In this document: piece by piece, positions 53,889-60,929 of the stretch
Layout: each line of letters begins with the position of its first letter
Position numbering within the stretch: position 1 is the first letter of the stretch
Source: JBBQED01 sp038320345
GTDB lineage: Bacteria > Bacteroidota > Bacteroidia > AKYH767-A > OLB10
Direction of reading: 5' to 3'
Assembly: GCA_038320345.1 (NCBI GenBank)
Contig: JBBQED010000015.1
Span: 1-64,000, forward strand
Length of the DNA: 64,000 nt
Program-made: the position numbers and the translations under genes
The notes under the pieces: model-generated
What the model was told of the DNA's origin: nothing
What the model saw: the letters and a program-made list of their open reading frames with translations, nothing else
The model's database searches: none

Positions 53889-55190
53889 CTAAATCTTTTC
53901 TAAGAGTAGGGGCAGACGTATGGTAAAAGTGGTGCCTTCTCCTAGCTGACTATCGATAGAGATACTTCCTTTATGCGCCTTCGTGATGATTTCAAAACTA
54001 ATACTTAATCCTAAACCCGTTCCTTTACCACTCGTTTTGGTGGTGAAAAATGGTTCAAATATTTTTTCTTGAATTTCCTTCGGTATGCCAGGACCGTTAT
54101 CTCTAATTTCTGTGATGGCCCATATTCCTTCCTTCCTTGTTTTGATTAATAATTCAGGAAGGAAATCACTTTTAACTTGAAACTTTTCAATCAAGGCATC
54201 AGCAGCATTATTCATCAGATTGATAAATACTCGTTGAAGATCTTGCGCTACAGCATTGATCATGATGATTTCAGGATTTGCAATAAATCTGATAATTATT
54301 TTATTGAATACATCATCGGGTTTATGTCCTCCTTTAAATAATGAAACACTATCTCGAACAACATGATTCAAATCAGCATCTTGATAATCGGTAGTATTGG
54401 TGCGGCTATGTTGTAACATGGAACGAACAATTTCTTCAGCTCTTTTTCCATGCTGATTAATGCGTGAAAGATTATCTTTCAACATGTCTCCCAATTCAAT
54501 TCTTTCCTCTACATCATTACTTTCTTGAAGTTCATCTAACAGTTCTCCGGAAACTGCCGAAAAATTATTGACGAAGTTCAGTGGGTTCTGAATTTCATGT
54601 GCAATACCTGCAGTAAGTCGTCCTAAGGATGCCATCTTTTCAGAATGAATCAACTGTTCCTGTGCAGTACTTAACTGTTCTAGTGTTTCTGCAAGTTGAC
54701 GATTTCTTTCTAACAAATCTTTGGTGCGTTCATCTACCAAACTTTGTAATTCTTCCTCACGTAATTTCATTTGCTGAATCGTTGAATCGTTTAGTTTTCG
54801 TAAACGACGTATCAGTTCAGTGAGAATTTTCTGAAATACACTGGGATTATGTTCGTAGATATTGAAGATTAATTCACGACTGATTTCTAGCAGATGTGAT
54901 TCTTCTAATGCGGATACTGATAGTGATCGTGGGAATTTATCTAGCAACGATAATTCACCAAAAAAATCACCTTCTCTTAAAGAAGCGACAGAATGTTCTC
55001 CATCATGAATTTTTACACTGCCGGAAGCAATGATATACATGGTATCTCCGAATTCACCTTTTCGGATAATTTCCGCGCCCGTCTTGTAGATGATGGGTCG
55101 AATCCTTTCCTCCAGAAAAGTCAAGTCATCTTCTGCTGTATCAGCAAAAATGGCGTTGCTTTTTAAAATCTGTCTGACACTAAGGTTCAT
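53889..55190 (-). CDS. Sensor histidine kinase with N-terminal cyclic-nucleotide-binding domain
   Basis: A 433-residue soluble kinase. Residues about 10-115 are a CRP-like cNMP-binding domain (GDTMYIIASGSVKI, REGDFFGELSLLDKFPRSLSVSAL). A coiled coil (about 125-185, with REEELQSLVDERTKDLLERN) leads to the DHp domain with AHEIQNPLNFVNN (His198) and the ATPase domain with NLMNNAADAL, DNGPGIP and GKGTGLGLSIS. No membrane helix and no receiver domain are present, and no response regulator gene lies nearby, so it is an orphan. The phosphate-cassette PRSLS in the cNMP domain may bind cAMP or be degenerate. A -7 box TATCTTTG lies 49 bp upstream. Confidence 0.92.
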   Translation of the reverse strand: MNLSVRQILKSNAIFADTAEDDLTFLEERIRPIIYKTGAEIIRKGEFGDTMYIIASGSVKIHDGEHSVASLREGDFFGELSLLDKFPRSLSVSALEESHLLEISRELIFNIYEHNPSVFQKILTELIRRLRKLNDSTIQQMKLREEELQSLVDERTKDLLERNRQLAETLEQLSTAQEQLIHSEKMASLGRLTAGIAHEIQNPLNFVNNFSAVSGELLDELQESNDVEERIELGDMLKDNLSRINQHGKRAEEIVRSMLQHSRTNTTDYQDADLNHVVRDSVSLFKGGHKPDDVFNKIIIRFIANPEIIMINAVAQDLQRVFINLMNNAADALIEKFQVKSDFLPELLIKTRKEGIWAITEIRDNGPGIPKEIQEKIFEPFFTTKTSGKGTGLGLSISFEIITKAHKGSISIDSQLGEGTTFTIRLPLLLEKI

Positions 55191-55239
55191 GTGGCGCTCT
55201 GAAGGTCATATCGGTCTCTCTACGGCCGATTCGATTTTT

Positions 55240-55247
55240 CAAAGATA
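55240..55247 (-). promoter_or_regulatory. Putative -7 box for the cNMP-histidine kinase gene
   Basis: The minus strand reads TATCTTTG, an exact TAnnTTTG match, with a leader of about 45 nt to the ATG. Confidence 0.45.
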
Positions 55248-55319
55248 GTAAGTGAGCGCAAATATTCCTTTTTAGTGGTTTTAACGCTGGATCTTAGCAG
55301 ATTAACAAACTTTAAAGGG

Positions 55320-55862
55320 CTATTTTCCTTTTATGGAAGCAGAATCTGGTTCAAAATCAAGGACAAGTGAATTCATGCAAAAACGTTTTCCTGTAGGTGG
55401 AGGACCATCATCAAAAATATGTCCCAGGTGTGAGTGGCATCGTCCGCACATCACTTCCACACGACTCATTCCATAGCTGTTATCTTCTTCATAAATTGCT
55501 GAATTCGGTCGGATCGTTTCAAAGAAACTAGGCCATCCGCAGCTACTGCCAAATTTCGAATCCGATTTAAATAAAGCATTTCCGCAAACAGCGCAGTAAT
55601 AGGTTCCTGTTCCTTCAAAATCCCAATATTTACCACTGAAGGCATATTCAGTACCTTTATTTCGGGCAATATTGTAAACTTCAGCCGGTAGTACTTTCTT
55701 CCAATCACCATCACTCACAGTGAGAACAGTAGTATCGGTACGGGAGTAATATGGATTTTTATCTGACATTTTGGTGGTTGTTATTTCTTTAGGTTCCTGA
55801 GCCGATGTACAGGAAATGGTAAATAAAAGTAGTGCAAATGATACTGTTTTCAAAAGACGCAT
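55320..55862 (-). CDS. msrB: Lipoprotein peptide-methionine (R)-S-oxide reductase
   Basis: Repairs methionine-R-sulfoxide. From the ATG at 55860-55862 the product is 180 residues with a lipobox (LLLFTISC, Cys18); an earlier in-frame start at 55928 adds 22 residues that do not match the family. The MsrB fold shows two zinc Cys pairs (CAVCG and CGRCH), the CGWPSF strand, the GTGTYYCAV segment and the catalytic Cys in RFCMNS. The lipoprotein form suggests a periplasmic or cell-surface repair role; most MsrB are cytoplasmic. Confidence 0.95.
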   Translation of the reverse strand: MRLLKTVSFALLLFTISCTSAQEPKEITTTKMSDKNPYYSRTDTTVLTVSDGDWKKVLPAEVYNIARNKGTEYAFSGKYWDFEGTGTYYCAVCGNALFKSDSKFGSSCGWPSFFETIRPNSAIYEEDNSYGMSRVEVMCGRCHSHLGHIFDDGPPPTGKRFCMNSLVLDFEPDSASIKGK

Positions 55863-56068
55863 GAGTGGAAGATAGATTGTTTTGCCGTTGATAGAACAAT
55901 AATAAGGCAATTTGGTTTTAGAATTCATATACGATGTTCCTTGTTACTTGGATTCTAGCCAACGAATTGGATATTGCAAATGAACTACTTTCTACATCAA
56001 AAAATTGTCTGCTGTCTGACAGATAAGTTTGCACAAAAAAATCCTACATGGTAATGACAAACCTACTT

Positions 56069-56458
56069 TTAAAGCTCGTAAAGTTCTAAAGGAAGTAAAT
56101 CAGGGTCATTGAAAAAAGTAAATCGCTTTCCGGTGATTTCATCTGTTCTGATGGCTTCGGACTTTACACCTTTTAGATGCAATTCTTTAATAGCATTTTC
56201 TAACTGATCCACTTCAAAGGCGAGATGCCGTAATCCGCATGCTTCCGGTTGAGAAACTCTTGATGGTGGAGTAGGGAAGGAGAAGAGTTCGATTATATAA
56301 TTTCCCTGAAGTGCTAGATCGAGTTTATAGGAATTCCGTTCCTTGCGAAAAGTTTCTTGAAGAATAGTTAATCCGAGAATCTCCGTATAGAATTTTTTGG
56401 ATGTCTCATAATCCGAGCAAATAATCGAAATATGATGAATACGATTGAGTAGTGACAT
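56069..56458 (-). CDS. VOC (glyoxalase) family protein
   Basis: A 129-residue protein of one VOC module pair: IHHISIICSDYETSKKFYTEILGLTIL (N-terminal half, His near 8-9) and LRHLAFEVDQLENAIKELHLKGVK (second half), ending with FFNDPDLLPLELYEL. It matches the small lactoylglutathione-lyase-like group (SMU/GloA2). Metal ligands would be His9, Glu50-region residues, His76-region and a Glu in the last strand. The substrate may differ from methylglyoxal. It sits 11 bp after the small lipoprotein gene. Confidence 0.88.
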   Translation of the reverse strand: MSLLNRIHHISIICSDYETSKKFYTEILGLTILQETFRKERNSYKLDLALQGNYIIELFSFPTPPSRVSQPEACGLRHLAFEVDQLENAIKELHLKGVKSEAIRTDEITGKRFTFFNDPDLLPLELYEL

Positions 56459-56469
56459 TTCAAATAAAA

Positions 56470-56916
56470 TTATTCGAGTTCTAACTTACTGTCGAAATCA
56501 ATATTGGTCCTTTTGTCAAAGTGAAATTCGATGTATTGGGCTTCCTCTTTTTTACCTGTAACATCATTCTTAACACGACCCATTTCGATTCCTTTACTAT
56601 CGTAAGCTTTAATGGTTAATGCTCCATTGAATTCGCTCTTAAAAATTACATAAACAGTTAGTAAATTATCCGTCGCACCTGAATCACTGCTAACCGTTGA
56701 TTTTCCCAATGAAATACCTTTTGCGATCAAGTTGGCACTTGGTTTAACAGTTACATCAAATGCTTTTTCCATGCCACTGGTAACTCCCGAAGCAAACTCA
56801 CCAACTGCTTGGCCAGTAACATCTCCTGCTTGATTGATTTTTTCTTTGACAGCAGATCCCGAACATCCGACGAGGAATACGATGACAAAAGATAAGTAAA
56901 TGCGTTTTAATTTCAT
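56470..56916 (-). CDS. Small hypothetical lipoprotein
   Basis: A 148-residue protein with lipobox FLVGCSGS (Cys18). Residues about 20-70 form an amphipathic stretch of Gly/Ala/Thr-rich repeats (GQAVGEFASGVTSGMEKAFDV), then a beta-rich domain (LTVYVIFKSEFNGALTIKAYD, QYIEFHFDKRTNIDF). No family is recognised. It lies between the racemase and VOC genes with short gaps, which may be one transcript. Function unknown. Confidence 0.75.
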   Translation of the reverse strand: MKLKRIYLSFVIVFLVGCSGSAVKEKINQAGDVTGQAVGEFASGVTSGMEKAFDVTVKPSANLIAKGISLGKSTVSSDSGATDNLLTVYVIFKSEFNGALTIKAYDSKGIEMGRVKNDVTGKKEEAQYIEFHFDKRTNIDFDSKLELE

Positions 56917-56956
56917 CTTGTAGTGAGCTATGGTTTTTAAATTTTTTTTTACTGAT

Positions 56957-57646
56957 TTAACTCAACATATAATCAACAACAGCCATCGAATGTAGATAAG
57001 TAGTATCAAAGGATGGTACTGCAATGTCTTCTGGTTTCAACAACATCGGAATCTCTGTACACCCAAGAATAATTCCTTCTGCCCCGGCGGCAATAAGAGT
57101 ATCTATGATTGCAAGGTATCTTTTTTTTGTCGATTCGAGGATGATTCCTCCTCCTAATTCTTCGCCAATAGTTCGATGTATAAATTGACGGTCTTCTTCA
57201 TTAGGAATTATGCATTCAATTTTTTGTGCCGATAATTTATCTTTAAAAAAATCGAGTTCCATAGTGAATTTTGTACCCAACAATGCAACTTTTTTCAATT
57301 GCTGTTGATGGATTGCATTCGCTGTGGCAGTGGCAATGTGAATGATCGGTAATTGAAGCTTTGCTTCTAGTTGGTCAGCAAGTTTATGCATAGTATTTGC
57401 ACAAAGTACAATGGCTGTTGCACCACCTTTTTTGAGATCTCCTGCAGCGGATTCAATTATTTGAAAAGTGCTTTCCCAATCATCGCGTGCATTATTGTCA
57501 GTGATGCGTTGGTAATTGACGGAATACAAAAGTAGTTCAGCAAAATTAAGTCTCCCTAATCGCTTGTTTACTTCTAAATTGATATAACGGTAATAATCTG
57601 CAGTAGAGAACCAACTTATTCCTCCAACGAGTCCTACTTTTTTCAT
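56957..57646 (-). CDS. Aspartate/glutamate racemase family protein
   Basis: A 229-residue enzyme of the Asp/Glu racemase fold. The opening KVGLVGGISWFSTADYYRYIN matches the aspartate-racemase group. The two catalytic cysteines are in VLCANTMHKL (about residue 83) and LGCTEIPML (about residue 196), each on its half-domain. Aspartate is the likelier substrate, but hydantoin and maleate isomerase relatives exist. A TAAATTTG box lies 27 bp upstream. It is divergent from the fatty-acid desaturase gene across 99 bp. Confidence 0.9.
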   Translation of the reverse strand: MKKVGLVGGISWFSTADYYRYINLEVNKRLGRLNFAELLLYSVNYQRITDNNARDDWESTFQIIESAAGDLKKGGATAIVLCANTMHKLADQLEAKLQLPIIHIATATANAIHQQQLKKVALLGTKFTMELDFFKDKLSAQKIECIIPNEEDRQFIHRTIGEELGGGIILESTKKRYLAIIDTLIAAGAEGIILGCTEIPMLLKPEDIAVPSFDTTYLHSMAVVDYMLS

Positions 57647-57672
57647 TTTAATTTGAAATTATATGCAGGTCT

Positions 57673-57680
57673 CAAATTTA
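57673..57680 (-). promoter_or_regulatory. Putative -7 box for the racemase gene
   Basis: The minus strand reads TAAATTTG, an exact TAnnTTTG match, with a 26-bp leader. Confidence 0.45.
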
Positions 57681-57745
57681 AGTGTCTTTTTTCAGATGAT
57701 GTTATCGGATTGTTTAATTTAGTGATACCTTTTAATGATTTTACT

Positions 57746-58816
57746 ATGAAACCACTTTTGCCGTTAACAGATCCATCACAACCTGATCTCAATTCCTATT
57801 CAGAAACTGATAGATTAATTGCTCGGATCTGTCGTGATCCTAGAGATATCCCCTTTGTGTTTCTTACTCTCAAAATAACAGTCTTCATGATCCCTCTTGC
57901 GATCTTGATGTATCTACCTTCTATCACTGGTATTGCATGGTGGCTTACTGCACTTGCTTATTTTGTAGTCAATAATTTTGTTTTTAAAGGACCTTTTGGT
58001 TTGATGCTGCATTGCACTAGTCACCGCGTTCTGTTTTCAAAAAAATATGGGATGCTAAATCATTACCTACCCTGGTTTATTGGACCCTTTTTCGGACAAA
58101 CTCCAAAAACTTATTACAGTCATCATATCGGAATGCATCATCCTGAAAATAATCTTCCGGATGACATTAGTACTACTATGCCCTTTCGCCGCGATTCATT
58201 AAGAGGATTCCTAGCTTATTTCACTGATTTTTTCTTCTTGGTAGTCATTCGCCTCGCCGCGTATTTTAAGCGTCATGATCGTAAAAAATTAATGCTACTC
58301 ACCATCTCCGGTGAATTATTTTTTATACTGCTGGTTACAGGATTAATGTTTGTGAATTGGCAAGCAACAGTAATGGTATTTATTGTTCCCTTTGTATTGT
58401 CTCGCGTAGTAATGATGTTAGGCAACTGGGCTCAGCATGCATTTGTGAGTGGTGATGATCCGGGTAATGCTTATAAGAATAGTATCACGTGCATCAATAC
58501 AAAGTATAATCATAAATGCTGGAACGATGGTTACCATATCAGCCATCATGTAAAACCTTCTATGCATTGGACCGAACATCCTCAGCATTTTTCTGAAAAT
58601 ATTCAAGAATATATAAACCATAAAGCCATCGTATTCGATGGAATTCATTTCCTTCATGTATGGGTGTACCTCATGCGAGGACGCTATGACCTCTTAGCAA
58701 AAAACTTTGTAAACCTGGGAAATCATTTTCAGGATGATACTGAAGTGATCACATTTTTAAAATCACGCACACAGAAAATTATTCACAGTCCTCTTGATTT
58801 GTCAACTCTTAAATAG
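57746..58816 (+). CDS. Fatty-acid desaturase superfamily protein
   Basis: A 356-residue membrane protein from the ATG at 57746 (MKPLLPLTDPSQPDLNS); a TTG at 57653, 93 bp earlier, adds a segment without family resemblance and is rejected. The di-iron His motifs are HCTSH, HHIGMHH and GYHISHHVKPSMHW, with a further His near NHKCW. Four to six helices surround them. It belongs to the broad desaturase/hydroxylase superfamily; the acyl substrate and position are unknown. It is divergent from the racemase and converges with the thiolase gene. Confidence 0.9.
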   Translation: MKPLLPLTDPSQPDLNSYSETDRLIARICRDPRDIPFVFLTLKITVFMIPLAILMYLPSITGIAWWLTALAYFVVNNFVFKGPFGLMLHCTSHRVLFSKKYGMLNHYLPWFIGPFFGQTPKTYYSHHIGMHHPENNLPDDISTTMPFRRDSLRGFLAYFTDFFFLVVIRLAAYFKRHDRKKLMLLTISGELFFILLVTGLMFVNWQATVMVFIVPFVLSRVVMMLGNWAQHAFVSGDDPGNAYKNSITCINTKYNHKCWNDGYHISHHVKPSMHWTEHPQHFSENIQEYINHKAIVFDGIHFLHVWVYLMRGRYDLLAKNFVNLGNHFQDDTEVITFLKSRTQKIIHSPLDLSTLK

Positions 58817-58835
58817 TTCCCAATAAATATCGGAA

Positions 58836-60017
58836 TCAATTCATTTTTTCAAAAATCCCTGCCGCTCCTTGTCCGGTTCCAACGCACATTGACACCATTC
58901 CATATTTTTGTTTTCGGCGTTCCAGTTCGTTCATTAATTGGACAGTGAGTTTTCCTCCGGTACATCCTAATGGATGTCCTAACGCTATCGCACCTCCGTT
59001 AACATTTACTTTTTCATCATTTAAGCCTAATGTTCTACACACTGCGAGTGCCTGTGATGCAAATGCTTCGTTAAGTTCAATGAGATCTAGATCATCTTGT
59101 TTTAATCCTGCGCGTTTTAATGCTGCCGGGATGGCTTCAATGGGTCCTATGCCCATGATACGTGGTTCCACACCTGCTACTGCATAACTAACAAAACGTA
59201 ATCTCGGATTCGCATTCAGTTGTTTTAACATCTTTTCTGAAACTACTAATACAAATCCTGCACCGTCGCTAGTCTGGGAAGAATTACCTGCCGTTACACT
59301 TCCTCTTGCATCGAATACCGGTTTAAGGGTACTTAATTTTTCTAGGGAAGTATCGGCACGTGGTCCTTCATCAGTTTCAACAATCGATACTTTAGTTTGT
59401 TTCTTTTCGTTTTGATCAAGAAAAATTTCTTCGATTTTATACGGTACAATTTGTTCTTTAAATGCACCGTCTGTAATAGCTTTTATTGCACGTTGATGTG
59501 AGCGTAATGAAAATGCATCTTGATCTTCACGACTCACTTTGTATTCTCTTGCAACGGCTTCGGCAGTTAGTCCCATCCCCCAATAGTAATCGGGATTTGA
59601 TTTGGAAATTTCATAATTGGGAACAATTTTCCATCCACCAAAAGGAATTGGACTCATACATTCAACACCGCCAGCAATAATACAATCCGCCATTCCTGCT
59701 TTGATTTTCGCTGCTGCAATGGCAATAGTTTCTAGTCCAGAAGCACAATATCGGTTTACCGTCATGCCTGGAACTTTAACAGTATTTAATCCCATCAGCG
59801 AAATCATTCTACCGATGTTTAACCCTTGCTCAGCTTCAGGCGTTGCATTTCCTACTATCACATCATCTATTAATTCTTTATCCAAATTCGGTACTGTGCT
59901 CATCATATGTTTGATGACGGCAACTGCTAAATCATCAGGACGTGTAAAACGAAACTGACCACGAGGTGCTTTCCCAACTGCAGAACGAAAACCGGTAAGA
60001 ATATATGCTTCAGACAT
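58836..60017 (-). CDS. fadA: Acetyl-CoA acyltransferase (thiolase)
   Basis: Thiolytic cleavage of 3-ketoacyl-CoA in the last step of beta-oxidation. The 393-residue protein has the nucleophile Cys91 (NRYCASGLETIAIA), the His motif GGAIALGHPLGCTGG and the second Cys in SMCVGTGQGAAG. The EQGLNIGR and TAGNSSQTSDGAGFVLV stretches place it with the degradative type I thiolases. It is the last gene of the run whose upstream members are the MORN protein and the FadN-type fusion. It has a -7 box of its own. Confidence 0.95.
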   Translation of the reverse strand: MSEAYILTGFRSAVGKAPRGQFRFTRPDDLAVAVIKHMMSTVPNLDKELIDDVIVGNATPEAEQGLNIGRMISLMGLNTVKVPGMTVNRYCASGLETIAIAAAKIKAGMADCIIAGGVECMSPIPFGGWKIVPNYEISKSNPDYYWGMGLTAEAVAREYKVSREDQDAFSLRSHQRAIKAITDGAFKEQIVPYKIEEIFLDQNEKKQTKVSIVETDEGPRADTSLEKLSTLKPVFDARGSVTAGNSSQTSDGAGFVLVVSEKMLKQLNANPRLRFVSYAVAGVEPRIMGIGPIEAIPAALKRAGLKQDDLDLIELNEAFASQALAVCRTLGLNDEKVNVNGGAIALGHPLGCTGGKLTVQLMNELERRKQKYGMVSMCVGTGQGAAGIFEKMN

Positions 60018-60039
60018 AATAATAGTGATTGTGTTGTTA

Positions 60040-60068
60040 CGAATATACTAAGTATACTCTTTTATCAA
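60040..60068 (-). promoter_or_regulatory. Putative thiolase promoter
   Basis: On the minus strand a TTG at 60066-60068 and TATATTCG at 60040-60047 are 18 bp apart. The box ends 22 bp before the ATG at 60017. Confidence 0.45.
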
Positions 60069-60162
60069 GACTAAGTTCGAGGTAATTTTCAGTAATAGGC
60101 GCTGTTCATTTTCAGCATGGTGAAATTGGTCAACAAGCTAGAATGATCATGCTAAATTTCAC

Positions 60163-60194
60163 TTAAAACAAAACGACCAGCAGAAGCTGGTCGT
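60163..60194 (-). terminator. Rho-independent terminator of the MORN-repeat gene
   Basis: On the minus strand ACGACCAGC, loop TTCT, GCTGGTCGT (9-bp perfect stem) is followed by TTTGTTTTAAG, 8 bp after the stop at 60202. It separates that gene from the thiolase gene. Confidence 0.88.
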
Positions 60195-60201
60195 AAATAG
60201 A

Positions 60202-60888
60202 TTAATTTTTTTTGGAAGTATCAGGTGGAGTAGTGGGAACAGGTGTTCCTGTAGGCGGTGGAGTTCCAGTAGTTGTTCCAGTTGCTGCACCGGGAGCTGT
60301 TGGAGTTCCGGGTTTTGATCCAGCTTTTTTCGCAGCTTCCGCTTTTTTCTTGGCTTCTTCTGCTTTTTTAGCTTCTTCAGCGGCAGCCTTCATATCAACA
60401 CCATCCTTATAAGTAGATGCGCTGAGTAATGCCCCCTTTCGGTTATAGGCCTTCCAATCTCCATCTCGCTTATTGTTTTTGAAGTAACCTTCGCTACTCA
60501 CTTCACCATCCTCATAGTATTTTGTCCATTTCCCATCTTTCTTTCCAGCGATATACTCACCTTCTTGTTTTACGGTTCCTGAATAGTAGTATCTTTTATA
60601 GACACCTTCTTTAATACCATTTTGATATTCTTGTTCTTCCATTACTTTCCCATAGGGATAATAACGTTTGGAGGTTCCATGGCGTTTGTCGTTGACATAT
60701 TCAACTTCGTTGATCAGATCTCCGAGTGAATTGTAGGTGCGCCAAGCGCCTTGTTTTTGACCGAGTTCATCGGTTTTGTTACGGTGTTTTTCCTTACCGG
60801 GAGCGTACTTAGGCTTTTCTTCAGTCTGACTAAGACTTAACATTGGCAAAGCAAGCAGGAAGAACAACAGGAAACGGCATCGTTTCAT
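60202..60888 (-). CDS. Secreted MORN-repeat (YwqK-like) protein
   Basis: A 228-residue protein from the ATG at 60886-60888 (MKRCRFLLFFLLALPMLSLSQ), a signal peptide. The body is a chain of MORN-variant repeats (GAWRTYNSLGDLINEVEY, KRYYPYGKVMEEQEYQNG, YKRYYYSGTVKQEGEYIAG and so on, about seven units of ~23 residues). It ends in a low-complexity tail: Glu/Lys/Ala coiled stretch and then Thr/Pro/Gly-rich PTGTPVPTTPPDT. Although YwqK relatives are annotated as antitoxins, no toxin gene is next to it, so that name should not be used here. It lies between the fadN- and fadA-like genes. Confidence 0.85.
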   Translation of the reverse strand: MKRCRFLLFFLLALPMLSLSQTEEKPKYAPGKEKHRNKTDELGQKQGAWRTYNSLGDLINEVEYVNDKRHGTSKRYYPYGKVMEEQEYQNGIKEGVYKRYYYSGTVKQEGEYIAGKKDGKWTKYYEDGEVSSEGYFKNNKRDGDWKAYNRKGALLSASTYKDGVDMKAAAEEAKKAEEAKKKAEAAKKAGSKPGTPTAPGAATGTTTGTPPPTGTPVPTTPPDTSKKN

Positions 60889-60929
60889 ATTAGGTTGGGT
60901 TTTCGAAGTGGCTAAAATAAACAACTAAT

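Noticed and set aside
60202..60888. Toxin-antitoxin antitoxin (YwqK family name)
   Set aside because: The MORN-repeat protein has a signal peptide and no toxin gene is adjacent; the usual family name is not supported here.
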